DNA from: Superficieibacter sp. 1612_C1
GTDB lineage: Bacteria; Pseudomonadota; Gammaproteobacteria; Enterobacterales; Enterobacteriaceae
NCBI RefSeq assembly: GCF_015234305.1
Contig: NZ_JADGMI010000003.1
Location: forward strand, 1-64,000
DNA length: 64,000 nucleotides
Reading direction: 5' to 3'
The first letter of the stretch is position 1; the number at the start of each line of letters is the position of its first letter. Made by a program: the position numbers and the translations under genes. Positions 25,337 through 34,130 of this stretch are shown here, one piece after another. The notes beneath the pieces were generated by a model. The model made no database searches. It was not told the origin of the DNA and saw only the letters and a list, made by a program, of their open reading frames with translations.

Positions 25337-26188
25337 TTAACTCTGGTCACGCAAGGCCAGCTTAAGTACATCCGAAACGGCCATATCCTTCAGGTGACTG
25401 TTTTTGTTCATAAAAAAGTGAAACTGCCTGATAAAATCGGTTGTCGTCGCTTTCATTGCCAGCGGTCGATCCGTGTCCTTGATCTGGTCATCATACCGCA
25501 CCTCTTCATCATCCAGAGAGTACAGCAGTCGTGACAGCCAGCCGTCTGAGATACGAACGTCCTGCTCCTTCGCCCAGACAAGAATATCAAGCATCGGAAT
25601 GATACGGTTGTTGATGATTTTTTTGATCGTGCCATACCCGAACCGGATGGCTTCAAGAGGATCCGGGGCAATATGTTTCACCCTCCGCCACTGTGGTAAC
25701 GCTGACTTCAGTGATTCCGCTATTTCCTCATCCGTACCGCTGGCTAAATCGACTTCAAACATCACCGTCCGGTCAAAAAGATCCGGAACAGCATCACCAA
25801 TGGATGCGTCTTCAAAATATTCGTTTATTCCATATTCATTGTATCCCTGCCAGGAAACGATCCCGCGCTGCATTAAGACAATACTCAGCAACGCAATCCT
25901 GTCTACCTTTGGCAGAACCAGATGAGGGGGCTGAAAAAGACGATAGAACGGGTCCAGATCACCCAGACGCTCCGGAGGGACCAGAAAAGGGTTGCCGTTA
26001 CAGATTTTTTTACGGTTGATCCCGACAAAGAACTCTTCGTTACCTTCAAGTGGCGTTTTAAAAAAGAATGTTCTGGCCAGGAGTTCGTGATACAACAGGA
26101 TCAGCGGCAGTGCTTCAAATTTCCTGTAGTTATCAAGGTTAAACCATTTTTTCAGTTCTTTTGTATGCGTCGCGTTCCAGTTCTTCAT
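25337..26188 (-). CDS. DUF6387-family protein
   Basis: 283 residues from ATG at 26188 (GGGGATCAT upstream). It begins MKNWNATHTKELKKWFNLDN, with YRKFEALPLILLYHELLART and a later ALPQWRRVKHIAPDPLEAIR then GYGTIKKIINNRIIPMLDIL. This pattern matches the DUF6387 proteins common on enterobacterial plasmids and islands. No signal peptide or membrane segment; acidic. Role unknown. It lies next to AlpA and, divergently, to the second ankyrin gene. Confidence 0.6.
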   Translation of the reverse strand: MKNWNATHTKELKKWFNLDNYRKFEALPLILLYHELLARTFFFKTPLEGNEEFFVGINRKKICNGNPFLVPPERLGDLDPFYRLFQPPHLVLPKVDRIALLSIVLMQRGIVSWQGYNEYGINEYFEDASIGDAVPDLFDRTVMFEVDLASGTDEEIAESLKSALPQWRRVKHIAPDPLEAIRFGYGTIKKIINNRIIPMLDILVWAKEQDVRISDGWLSRLLYSLDDEEVRYDDQIKDTDRPLAMKATTTDFIRQFHFFMNKNSHLKDMAVSDVLKLALRDQS

Positions 26189-26506
26189 ATGATCCCCATG
26201 CAAAAAATCCGTTCCGCTTCATCATAAGTGACTTATGCCGTCACCGGAAGTCATCAATCAGTAGCGATAACCATCCGTGAGAACGGACTGTCAGGGGAAC
26301 TGCTTCTCCTGATGAAGAAAACGGAAGGAATCATTTGCAAAGATTCAGCAGGCTGTCGTAAATTTACCTCAGGCATTTCTGATGTATTAACGGGTGGTTT
26401 GTTGATGTTTTTCTCCCGTGCAGCAGGAATGCCAGTTTTTCCCTCTTGCATCCCACAGAATATCTGATATGTAGTGTCTGACTGACATAAAATAAGGGAG
26501 ATCCTG

Positions 26507-27481
26507 ATGGAAACACCGATGAACATACAACGATTATTTGATTTCTATATTCAGGAATCATTCTTTAAAGCCACAGCACACGGCGATGTGGAGCGATTTT
26601 TGAGCCTGGGTAATGATATAAATACCACTGACGACAACGGGAATAATGCACTTTTTGAATGCAGGACACCTGAAGCAATGGCATTTCTTATCAGCAATGG
26701 CATTAATATTCATCATATTAATAATAAGGGGCAAAATGCACTGTACCATCAAAAGGATCCTGTACTGCTTGAGAAGTTGATCAGCCTGGAACTGGATTTG
26801 AAACAAACAGATAATCACGGGCGGAACTGTATTTATGGCCATTTCAGACACCCTGAAAGCCTTAACGTATTACTGAACGCAGGTTGCGATATAAACCACA
26901 TCGATAGCAAAGGGAACACGCTTTTACATTGTCCCGTGTCCCCGGAAGTATTGTCCCTGGCAATTGACACAGGTTGTGACGTTAACATCATAAACCAGGA
27001 AGGAAAAGGTATTATCGAAAACTTCCGTAGTGATGAATTTTTTGAAATAATTCTCTTTCATATTGATAAATTTCAGAAGAGAACATTACATGTCGATTTC
27101 TCTAACTATCAGACTGCTTTCTTTCTGTTTGACCTGTACGAACTGGGATTCAGCATTCAGTTGAATAAAAACCACGTCATCATCAACAGTTATATTGAAG
27201 ATTATAAAGATATTTTGTTGATGCTTAACTACGTCAGTGATATTCATAATGTTAAATTTTACAACGATAAAAGAGTACCGCTGTATAAAGGCATTAATAA
27301 AGAAATCGTTAAATGGATGATTAGAAATGATTTTCTTGTTGATCTGACAAAAACAGAGGGAGATAAAGATCATGATGAAATCGTTGCCTATAAAACCCGG
27401 CGGGAGCAGAGAGAACTTTCAAAGATTCTGAAAAGCAACAGAGGTAAGCCCGCCATAGCTAAAAATGGTGGAAGATTATAG
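26507..27481 (+). CDS. ankyrin-repeat protein with the same C-terminal domain (copy 2)
   Basis: 324 residues. Repeats from residue about 20 to 160: ERFLSLGNDINTTDDNGNNA, MAFLISNGINIHHINNKGQN, LEKLISLELDLKQTDNHGRN, LNVLLNAGCDINHIDSKGNT, LSLAIDTGCDVNIINQEGKG. The last 120 residues match copy 1 (16418-17368) in NVKFYN, LYKGINKEIVKWMIRNDF and spacing. AAGGGAGATCCTG precedes the ATG. The two copies bracket the mobilization and replication genes in the same orientation, and copy 2 lacks the 146-residue partner found before copy 1. Function unknown. Confidence 0.8.
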   Translation: METPMNIQRLFDFYIQESFFKATAHGDVERFLSLGNDINTTDDNGNNALFECRTPEAMAFLISNGINIHHINNKGQNALYHQKDPVLLEKLISLELDLKQTDNHGRNCIYGHFRHPESLNVLLNAGCDINHIDSKGNTLLHCPVSPEVLSLAIDTGCDVNIINQEGKGIIENFRSDEFFEIILFHIDKFQKRTLHVDFSNYQTAFFLFDLYELGFSIQLNKNHVIINSYIEDYKDILLMLNYVSDIHNVKFYNDKRVPLYKGINKEIVKWMIRNDFLVDLTKTEGDKDHDEIVAYKTRREQRELSKILKSNRGKPAIAKNGGRL

Positions 27482-27772
27482 TTAACCGGGCCTGAATCTG
27501 TCAGCTGCCCCTTGAATCTCCGTAAGCATGCAGCGGAGATCATATTTACAAAGTGGGCTAATACAATGGAAGTTCGATATACTATGGCAGCAATTCGCTG
27601 ATCCGGTTTGCCAGGCAGTTAGCTATGGTATCAAGAATATGATGAAGGTATCACCCCGGTTCCACGCCGCTCAGGCGACAAGCTCCAGTCAGACTATACA
27701 GGGCGCAGCCAGCTCATAATATTTGGCAAAGGGCAGCTACAAATAAGAGTTTTTTCTGTTCAGCAACAAGGC

Positions 27773-27945
27773 GGCTTTGTTGAATAATAGGGAATCATGC
27801 TGTTTTGGCATGCCTGCTTTGGTCAAAGATGCTTGTCACTATTGTGAGTAGCTCCCGACTTTAACCTTAACCTACTGATTTTACGTTGGGAAAGACCGAC
27901 GTTTTGGTAGGCCCGCAGCATAATATCTATTTATTCAACAACGCC
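27773..27945. mobile_element. 173-bp MITE with IS903-like ends
   Basis: Left end GGCTTTGTTGAATAA (27773-27787), right end TTATTCAACAACGCC (27931-27945): inverted repeats of 15 bp with one mismatch, close to those of IS903 (IS5 family). It is flanked by perfect 9-bp direct repeats CAACAAGGC (27764-27772 and 27946-27954), the target size made by IS903-type enzymes. There is no coding sequence inside. It is therefore a non-autonomous element moved in trans. Confidence 0.8.
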
Positions 27946-27954
27946 CAACAAGGC

Positions 27955-28431
27955 ATCCGGAGCGAGGTTGTTCCCAGTTTCAGCCCAGCCATCATCCGCA
28001 TGACAGGTCAGCGCCGACTACGAATTTAGAGAATAATCGAACGCCGTCGCCAGTTCAGAGTACCTTCAAATTGTTTTTTCTCCCGCAGTCATCCTGCCGG
28101 TGACATCAACGCCAGGCAGCGTTCCCCTGCCGTACTACCTTCCTGCTATGTTTTTCCCCTGATAACGTACGGTACCTTCGGGTAAACCGGGGACTACTAT
28201 ACTGGAAATGCTAAACCGGTTGCCAGTTTCGTTGGCCTCCACGCGCCAGAGTAAGAAAACCATCCCCGCAGGTATCAATTCCATCAATTATTGCCCGGCC
28301 CAGTTGCGTAATACTCAGTTCTGAAGATGCTCAGTCCCCTTGCCGACGCAAAGATTTTAATTTAAACTATTAGCGTGCTATTAAATATATCTCTTTGAAG
28401 ATACATTTTTCACTTTTCCATTTATTAAACA
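27955..28431. other. stretch without a recognisable gene, upstream of the efflux gene
   Basis: About 480 bp. On the minus strand a short open stretch near 28,240-28,330 resembles the end of a regulatory gene but is too decayed to name. The region just before the efflux gene is AT-rich and probably holds its promoter. Confidence 0.35.
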
Positions 28432-28467
28432 TTGTTAACCGTCCCCCCCCAGGAACCCACTGAAAAA

Positions 28468-29973
28468 ATGGATAAAACAATGCAATCGATGGTTCCTCAT
28501 CGCCGGATGATAACGTTTTCTATCATGCTGGCAACCGTCATGCAGACACTGGACAGCACAATTGCAAATGTGGCGCTTCCTCATATGCAGGGCGGGTTGT
28601 CTGCTTCCCAGGAACAGGTCACATGGGTGCTCACGTCCTATATTGTGGCTGCTGCAATCGCCACACCACTCACCGGGTGGATGAGTAATCAGTTTGGTAA
28701 AAAAAATGTTCTTCTGGCTTCGATATTCGGATTTACCATTGCCTCCTGCCTGTGCGGAATATCGACAACTTTACCGGAGATTGTATTGTCCCGCATGCTT
28801 CAGGGCATTTCCGGAGCGGCCCTGGTTCCGCTTTCACAAACCATATTACTGGATATTAACCCCCGCGAACGTCAGGGATCGGCGATGGCAATATGGGGAA
28901 TTGGTGTCATGGTGGGGCCTATACTTGGGCCGACTCTTGGGGGATGGTTGACAGACAGTTATAACTGGCGCTGGGTTTTCTTCATTAATGTCCCCGTGGG
29001 GATGGTGGCTACTTATGGTGTGGCTACATATATCAAAAAACAACCTCCCGGAAAGAGTATGCACTTCGACATGTTTGGATTCGCCACACTAAGTATCGCA
29101 ATTGGTGCATTGCAGTTACTGTTTGACCGGGGTGAACAGAATGACTGGTTCTCCTCTGTAGAAACCTGCGTGGAAGCAGCCGTGATGATCATGAGTTTTT
29201 TATATTTTCTTGTTCATACTCTTCTGACTCCACCTGAAAAATCTTTTTTTAACTTTCGGTTACTGAAAAATTATCAGTATTCGACAGGACTGCTACTCAT
29301 TTTTATTATAGGTCTGTTATTGTATGCCACACGGGCACTTATCCCTCCGATGCTACAGAACCTGATGGGATATCCGGTCACGACAGCGGGCATCGTGACC
29401 GCCCCTAGTGGAGTGGGGACCATGCTTGCCATGTTGCTGGTTGGGCGGCTTATAGCCCGTGTCGATATACGCTTCCTGCTCCTGGCTGGATTCAGTATTG
29501 CTGCATTTTCCCTCTGGGAGATGAGTCAGTATACCCTTGTGCTGAGTGAGGCCGATATCATCTGGCCAGGATTTATTCAGGGTATCGGGTTAGGGATGAT
29601 ATTTGTTCCTTTAAGTACTGCCACATTCTCCACACTGTCGCCCGAAATGCGTGCTGAAGGAACGGCTATTTATAGTCTTGTCAGAAATATTGGTAGCAGT
29701 ATTGGTATTTCATTGGTTCAGACCTTGTTAACCCGTAATACACAAATTGTGCATGCCGGTCTGGTGGAACATGTTTCACATTATAATCCGATATTTACTG
29801 ACGAGAAAGTATCCTCTGTGTATGATATTAACTCTGTTTCAGGACTTGTTGCATTGAATAATGAGATAAACCATCAGGCTGCTATGACTGGATATATCGA
29901 TGATTACTGGATGATGTTCATATTAACCATTACCATAATACCCCTTGTTTTTCTTATGCGTTCATCTAAATAG
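28468..29973 (+). CDS. DHA2-family (EmrB-type) multidrug efflux transporter
   Basis: 501 residues from ATG at 28468 (MDKTMQSMVPHRRMITF); an in-frame TTG at 28432 is less likely. 14 membrane segments. Motifs of the DHA2 group: MQTLDSTIANVALPHMQGGL (TM1 with the Asp), QVTWVLTSYIVAAAIATPLTGWM, QFGKKNVL loop, LSRMLQGISGAALVPLSQTIL and GPILGPTLGGWL (motif C of proton antiporters). EmrB proteins usually pair with an EmrA periplasmic adaptor; none is present here, so it may act alone or with a core adaptor. It belongs to the island, between the MITE and tRNA-Phe edge. Confidence 0.85.
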   Translation: MDKTMQSMVPHRRMITFSIMLATVMQTLDSTIANVALPHMQGGLSASQEQVTWVLTSYIVAAAIATPLTGWMSNQFGKKNVLLASIFGFTIASCLCGISTTLPEIVLSRMLQGISGAALVPLSQTILLDINPRERQGSAMAIWGIGVMVGPILGPTLGGWLTDSYNWRWVFFINVPVGMVATYGVATYIKKQPPGKSMHFDMFGFATLSIAIGALQLLFDRGEQNDWFSSVETCVEAAVMIMSFLYFLVHTLLTPPEKSFFNFRLLKNYQYSTGLLLIFIIGLLLYATRALIPPMLQNLMGYPVTTAGIVTAPSGVGTMLAMLLVGRLIARVDIRFLLLAGFSIAAFSLWEMSQYTLVLSEADIIWPGFIQGIGLGMIFVPLSTATFSTLSPEMRAEGTAIYSLVRNIGSSIGISLVQTLLTRNTQIVHAGLVEHVSHYNPIFTDEKVSSVYDINSVSGLVALNNEINHQAAMTGYIDDYWMMFILTITIIPLVFLMRSSK

Positions 29974-30187
29974 ATGCCCGGGAAAGCAGAGCTCTTTAAG
30001 GTAATTTGTATCCTTTTGATGCGGTGATACCCAATCACCACATCAAAAGGAGTGAACTTCATAAAGAAGACATTAAAAATAAACTTTATAGCTGGAGTTA
30101 ATGTCCTCTGTTACACCTTTCACGCCAGCTTAAATATTGAGCGGCTACCAGCAGCATCAAGTGAAATGGGCTGAAAGGAGGCTCTGT

Positions 30188-30400
30188 CACGTTCTACGCC
30201 AGTATTGATGTCAGTAAGCGCTCAGTCTATGTTTGTCTCCTCGCTGGAGGTGCCAAAAGCAAATATAAGACTAAAACTGTAATAAATGGTAAGGATACAG
30301 CACAGTCCCTGGGTATATGACTGGCAGTGCGAAGCAGAGACTTCTGTTCATTGAAAAGGTATGGCTGTACCGTAACGTGAATTTTTCGCTAAAGCGTCGG
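30188..30400 (+). pseudogene. IS110-family transposase, decayed N-terminal fragment
   Basis: The plus strand encodes FYASIDVSKRSVYVCLLAGG, then KTKTVINGKDTAQSLGI before a stop. The start pattern (Y-x-x-IDVSK-x-x-x-x-V) is the first catalytic segment of IS110-type DEDD transposases. Later frames decay. It is a remnant of a different element from the one at 10,254. Confidence 0.45.
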
Positions 30401-30548
30401 ATAGTGAGTATACTGAATTCTACTGGCATAACCTGCTGTCTTTTCTTAAGGTTGTAAACCAGAAGCAAAATACATGTTGGTAAAAATGCTGGTAAAAAAC
30501 TAAAGATGAAGTAATTTTACGATTAAAAACAAGGCATTGTATAAATGA

Positions 30549-30570
30549 TCGATTTCGAGTCCGGGCACCA
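30549..30570 (+). other. tRNA-Phe 3' end: right attachment site of the island
   Basis: TCGATTTCGAGTCCGGGCAC followed by CA equals the last 22 bases of enterobacterial tRNA-Phe (pheV/pheU) with a single change in the T-arm. The rest of the tRNA is absent to the left. This is the short direct repeat left at the far side of an island that integrated into tRNA-Phe. In E. coli pheV lies in the same chromosomal region as the genes to the right. Confidence 0.85.
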
Positions 30571-30581
30571 CTTATTTAAAG

Positions 30582-30608
30582 AACCCGCCCACAAGGCGGG
30601 TTTTTGCT
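30582..30608 (+). terminator. terminator after the tRNA-Phe 3' end
   Basis: AACCCGCC (30582-30589) pairs with GGCGGGTT (30595-30602), followed by TTTGCTTTT. It is the native tRNA terminator retained on the core side of the attachment site. Confidence 0.85.
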
Positions 30609-30663
30609 TTTGGGGATATGCTCAGACAAGGGTGCCCCTCCGGGCATCCATCCCGCCATCTTT

Positions 30664-30879
30664 TTAGTGGAAGCAGTAATTCTGATGGGTCTTATCAGCT
30701 GGTGTAGTATTCTCCGCCAGCCAATCATCGACGCCTTTATACAGAACTTCACAAATTTTTCTGGCGATTGAAAATGAGAGCGCAGTTCTGTTAAAAGATA
30801 TCTCAACTTTACTTACTGAAACATCACTTTTATATGAATCTGATGGCGCTGATTTTCCTGACTCATGGCTTCTGACCAT
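30664..30879 (-). CDS. doubtful small protein, 71 residues
   Basis: MVRSHESGKSAPSDSYKSDV then VEISFNRTALSFSIARKICE and VLYKGVDDWLAENTT. The second half looks like a real amphipathic sequence, but there is no good ribosome site and no family I know. It sits just inside the core side of the attachment site in an AT-rich region. Confidence 0.35.
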   Translation of the reverse strand: MVRSHESGKSAPSDSYKSDVSVSKVEISFNRTALSFSIARKICEVLYKGVDDWLAENTTPADKTHQNYCFH

Positions 30880-31188
30880 TTCAATAGCTGAAGAGTAAAA
30901 ATAAAATAATTATTATATTTCACAACCAAGTTAATAGTATTAGTAAATGATTACCATAAAAATATCATTATTAATTATTTTATCGCATCGTAATTATAAA
31001 GCTGCGGATTGACCATCAGATCACTTTAAATAGTTATTTTCTCATACCACCTTAAAAAACTAACAACTCATTACATTAATAAATAATTATTTTCATCTTT
31101 TTGTACTGAAATTTATACGTCAGAACGTGACAAACATCACATTTATGCCAGGCTTAATAACACTTGTCACAACGTTTAAGGAGTAAGC
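30880..31188. other. AT-rich intergenic region upstream of the SDR gene
   Basis: About 310 bp, strongly AT-rich, no gene. It probably contains the promoter for the SDR/GH15 unit; the start codon is preceded by TTAAGGAGTAAGC. Confidence 0.4.
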
Positions 31189-32082
31189 ATGTCTGAGCAA
31201 ACGAAAAAAACCTCTCTCGCCCCGGAATATCCTACTCCTCCTTTTGTAGAGCAACCGCAGCCCGTACCAGGCCTTGCCAGTAAGATGATCCCGGTTCCGG
31301 ATCACGGTGAAACCAGCTACCGCGGCTCTGGCCGTCTGAGCGGGCGCAAGGCGCTGATTACCGGCGGTGATTCCGGTATCGGCCGTGCGGTGGCGATTGC
31401 CTATGCCCGTGAAGGCGCGGATGTTGCCATTAACTATCTGCCGGAAGAAGAGTCTGATGCGGCGGAAGTGATCAAGCTTATCGAAGCGGAAGGCCGTAAA
31501 GCCATCGCTATTCCCGGCGATATCCGCTCGGAGGCGTTCTGCGAGAAGCTGGTGAAAGAGGCGGTTAGCCAACTCGGCGGGCTGGATATCCTGGTCAATA
31601 ATGCCGGTCGCCAGCAGTTCAACGAATCTATTAAAACGCTGAAAACGGAAGATTTTGACGCGACGTTTAAAACCAACGTCTATGCGATGTTCTGGATCAC
31701 CCGTGCTGCGGTAGAACACCTGCCGCGTGGGGCCACGATTATCAATACGTCGTCGGTTCAGGCATATCAGCCAAGCCCGATTCTGCTGGACTATGCGCAG
31801 ACCAAAGCCTGCATCGTGGCGTTCACTAAGTCACTGGCACAGCAGCTGGGTAAAGATGGTATTCGGGTGAATGCCGTGGCACCGGGGCCATACTGGACGC
31901 CGCTTCAGTCCAGCGGCGGTCAGCCGCAGGAGAAAGTGAAGCAGTTCGGTGCCAGCGCGCCGCTCGGTCGTCCGGGCCAGCCTGCGGAAATCGCGCCGCT
32001 GTATGTCACTATGGCTTCATCGGAAAGCAGCTACACCTCCGGTCAGGTATGGTGTTCTGACGGCGGTACCGGCACCCTGTAA
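31189..32082 (+). CDS. SDR-family oxidoreductase (glucose-dehydrogenase/YghA-like)
   Basis: 297 residues. An N-terminal extension of about 45 residues (PGLASKMIPVPDHGETSYRG) precedes the Rossmann domain, as in YghA and Bacillus general-stress SDRs. Motifs: [15 protein letters not shown] (nucleotide), INYLPEEE, ILVNNAGRQQF, TSSVQAYQPSP (catalytic Ser), DYAQTKACI (Tyr, Lys), APGPYWTPLQ. It is about as long as, and clearly paralogous to, yghA at 42597-43493. Substrate unknown; NADP-linked sugar or aldehyde oxidation-reduction is likely. It is followed 72 bp later by the GH15 gene, probably cotranscribed. Confidence 0.85.
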   Translation: MSEQTKKTSLAPEYPTPPFVEQPQPVPGLASKMIPVPDHGETSYRGSGRLSGRKALITGGDSGIGRAVAIAYAREGADVAINYLPEEESDAAEVIKLIEAEGRKAIAIPGDIRSEAFCEKLVKEAVSQLGGLDILVNNAGRQQFNESIKTLKTEDFDATFKTNVYAMFWITRAAVEHLPRGATIINTSSVQAYQPSPILLDYAQTKACIVAFTKSLAQQLGKDGIRVNAVAPGPYWTPLQSSGGQPQEKVKQFGASAPLGRPGQPAEIAPLYVTMASSESSYTSGQVWCSDGGTGTL

Positions 32083-32154
32083 GCGTTATCTCCTGTCCCG
32101 TGGCTGCCGTCCGGCGGCCACGTCTTCCGAACGAATCACTCTGGATAACAAAAA

Positions 32155-33981
32155 TTGAAGAATGCAGAATACCATTCTCCCGTCCGCAAGGAGGGATTTG
32201 CCGAACTCGGCGACTACGCGGCAATCGGCGAAGGGCGCTCGGTCGCGCTGATTGCACCAGATGGTTCAATCGACTGGTGGTGCGCCCCGAATCTTGACTC
32301 CCCTCCCCTGTTTGACCGCCTGCTCGACCCGGAAATTGGCGGTTTTTTTCAGCTTGAGCCGGAAGGTTCCTATAAAGTCACCCGCCAATATCGTCAGGAC
32401 AGCAACGTTCTGGAAACCCATTTTGAAACCGAAACCGGCAAGGTGCTGCTGACCGAATCCATTAACAGCACGCTGGCGGGACGTCTGCCGTGGAGCGAAC
32501 TGGCACGCCGGGTTGAAGGCATTGAAGGTGAGGTCACACTGAATCTCGCCTTACGCTTCGGTACGCGAGCCGAAACCCGCTCGCCGTGGATGGCGCAGAC
32601 CAAACAGGGCGACGTTTATCATATTGCCGATCTGATGGCGATGCTGCGTACCAGCGATGACGTTGAGATTACCTCGGCCGATGATGAGCAGATCACCGGT
32701 CGCCTGAAAACAACCGCCGGATCGCGCGCGCTGGTCGCCTTGCTGGTGACCGAAAAAGAGCCGCTGGCCGTTCCGCCCCTTTCCGCTATCGATAATCGCA
32801 TCGAAACCAGCCATATCGCGTGGTGTGACTGGGCCAGAAGCCTGAGTTATGAAGGCCGCTATCAAAAACATGTGGGACGCTCGGCGCTGGCGCTGAAGTT
32901 TCTCTGGTATTCACCGACCGGCGCGCTGGCGGCAGCGGCCACCACCTCGCTGCCGGAAGGGATCGGCGGCGAGAAAAATTATGATTATCGTTACGCCTGG
33001 GTCCGCGATGCCTGCCTGATCATAAAGGCCTTCGCCTTCCTCGGCGCGCTTGAGGAGTGTAAAGCCGCCTTCTCCTGGCTGTCGCAAACCATTCTGCGCC
33101 ACGGTGTCCAGTTACACGCCTGCTATACCCTGGAGGGCGATCTGGTGCCGGAAGAGTCGTATCCGCCGCTGCGGGGGTATAAAGATTCTCAGCCGGTGCG
33201 GATAGGCAATAACGCTCGCGATCAGACCCAGCTCAGCATGTATGGCGATATGCTCGCCACCGCACAGCAGTTTGTGGAGGCGGGACACGTACTGGATCTC
33301 TCCACGTCGCGCTTACTGGGGGAGCTGGCCAACTGCTGCGCCGACCGCTGGCGGCAAAAAGACTCGGGGATCTGGGAGTTACCGGAACTTCAGCACTATA
33401 CGCATTCCAAAATGGCCTGCTGGCTGGCGCTGGATATGGCGGTCAACATGGCGGAGGAAAAGTATATTGAACCGACATGGGTGAAGCGCTGGCAGCGCGA
33501 GCGGGACCGCATTCGCGACTGGGTTGAAAGCCACTGCTGGTCCGAAAGTAAGCAGGCGTATTTGTTCTATCGTGGCAGCGATGGCGGGCTTGATGCCTCG
33601 CTGGCGCTGGTTCACCGCTACGGCAAAAAAGTCAATCCGCAACGGATGCTGTCGACCTACAGCGCTATCCGTCGGGAGCTGGGCAACGACGGAGCGATGC
33701 TCTACCGCTACAGCGACGTCGAAAAAGAAGAGAATACCTTCGTGGCCTGTTCGTTCTGGCTCGCCGAAGCCTGGGCGGAGATGGGTGAAATCAACAAAGC
33801 TGAACAAGCGATGGAAGAAATTCTCGACACGATTTGTGATAAAGGCAACGTTGAGACCTTCAACGAAATGTTCGATGTCAGAAGCAGTACCTGGACCGGC
33901 AACCTGCCTCAGGGGCTGAGTCATCTGGCGCTGATCTTTGCCGCACAGGCGATGACCAACTACGATAAGCAATCATCGTAG
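32155..33981 (+). CDS. glycoside hydrolase family 15 protein (glucoamylase/trehalase-like)
   Basis: 608 residues, starting with TTG at 32155 because no ATG with a ribosome site is available near the N-terminus. An N-terminal beta-sandwich (DYAAIGEGRSVALIAPDGSI, then WWCAPNLDSPPLF) precedes an (alpha/alpha)6 barrel with NYDYRYAWVRDACLIIKAFA, LVPEESYPPLRGY (general acid Glu region), HYTHSKMACWLALDMA and ETFNEMFDVRSSTWTGNLPQ, followed by GLSHLAL (catalytic base region). No signal peptide, so cytoplasmic. Bacterial relatives cleave alpha-glucosides or trehalose; the exact substrate is open. The pairing with an SDR suggests a stress-linked glucan or disaccharide pathway. Confidence 0.9.
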   Translation: MKNAEYHSPVRKEGFAELGDYAAIGEGRSVALIAPDGSIDWWCAPNLDSPPLFDRLLDPEIGGFFQLEPEGSYKVTRQYRQDSNVLETHFETETGKVLLTESINSTLAGRLPWSELARRVEGIEGEVTLNLALRFGTRAETRSPWMAQTKQGDVYHIADLMAMLRTSDDVEITSADDEQITGRLKTTAGSRALVALLVTEKEPLAVPPLSAIDNRIETSHIAWCDWARSLSYEGRYQKHVGRSALALKFLWYSPTGALAAAATTSLPEGIGGEKNYDYRYAWVRDACLIIKAFAFLGALEECKAAFSWLSQTILRHGVQLHACYTLEGDLVPEESYPPLRGYKDSQPVRIGNNARDQTQLSMYGDMLATAQQFVEAGHVLDLSTSRLLGELANCCADRWRQKDSGIWELPELQHYTHSKMACWLALDMAVNMAEEKYIEPTWVKRWQRERDRIRDWVESHCWSESKQAYLFYRGSDGGLDASLALVHRYGKKVNPQRMLSTYSAIRRELGNDGAMLYRYSDVEKEENTFVACSFWLAEAWAEMGEINKAEQAMEEILDTICDKGNVETFNEMFDVRSSTWTGNLPQGLSHLALIFAAQAMTNYDKQSS

Positions 33982-33987
33982 CGGCAG

Positions 33988-34030
33988 CCGGGACCGTTGC
34001 CTGGTTTTCGGCAGCGGCCCCGGTTGTTTT
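33988..34030 (+). terminator. terminator after the GH15 gene
   Basis: CCGGGACCG pairs with CGGCCCCGG across a loop, followed by TTGTTTTCTC. It lies just after the stop of the GH15 gene. Confidence 0.6.
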
Positions 34031-34130
34031 CTCATTACGCTAAAATGAGATCGTTTGATAATTAATGATGTGTTAAATCAACGGTATCCTGCTAATTCTG
34101 CTGGCATTCACACACAGCAGGAACGCTACG

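Noticed and set aside
28240..28430. Possible EmrA adaptor remnant upstream of the DHA2 efflux gene
   Set aside because: No frame in the stretch resembles a membrane-fusion protein; the idea came only from context.
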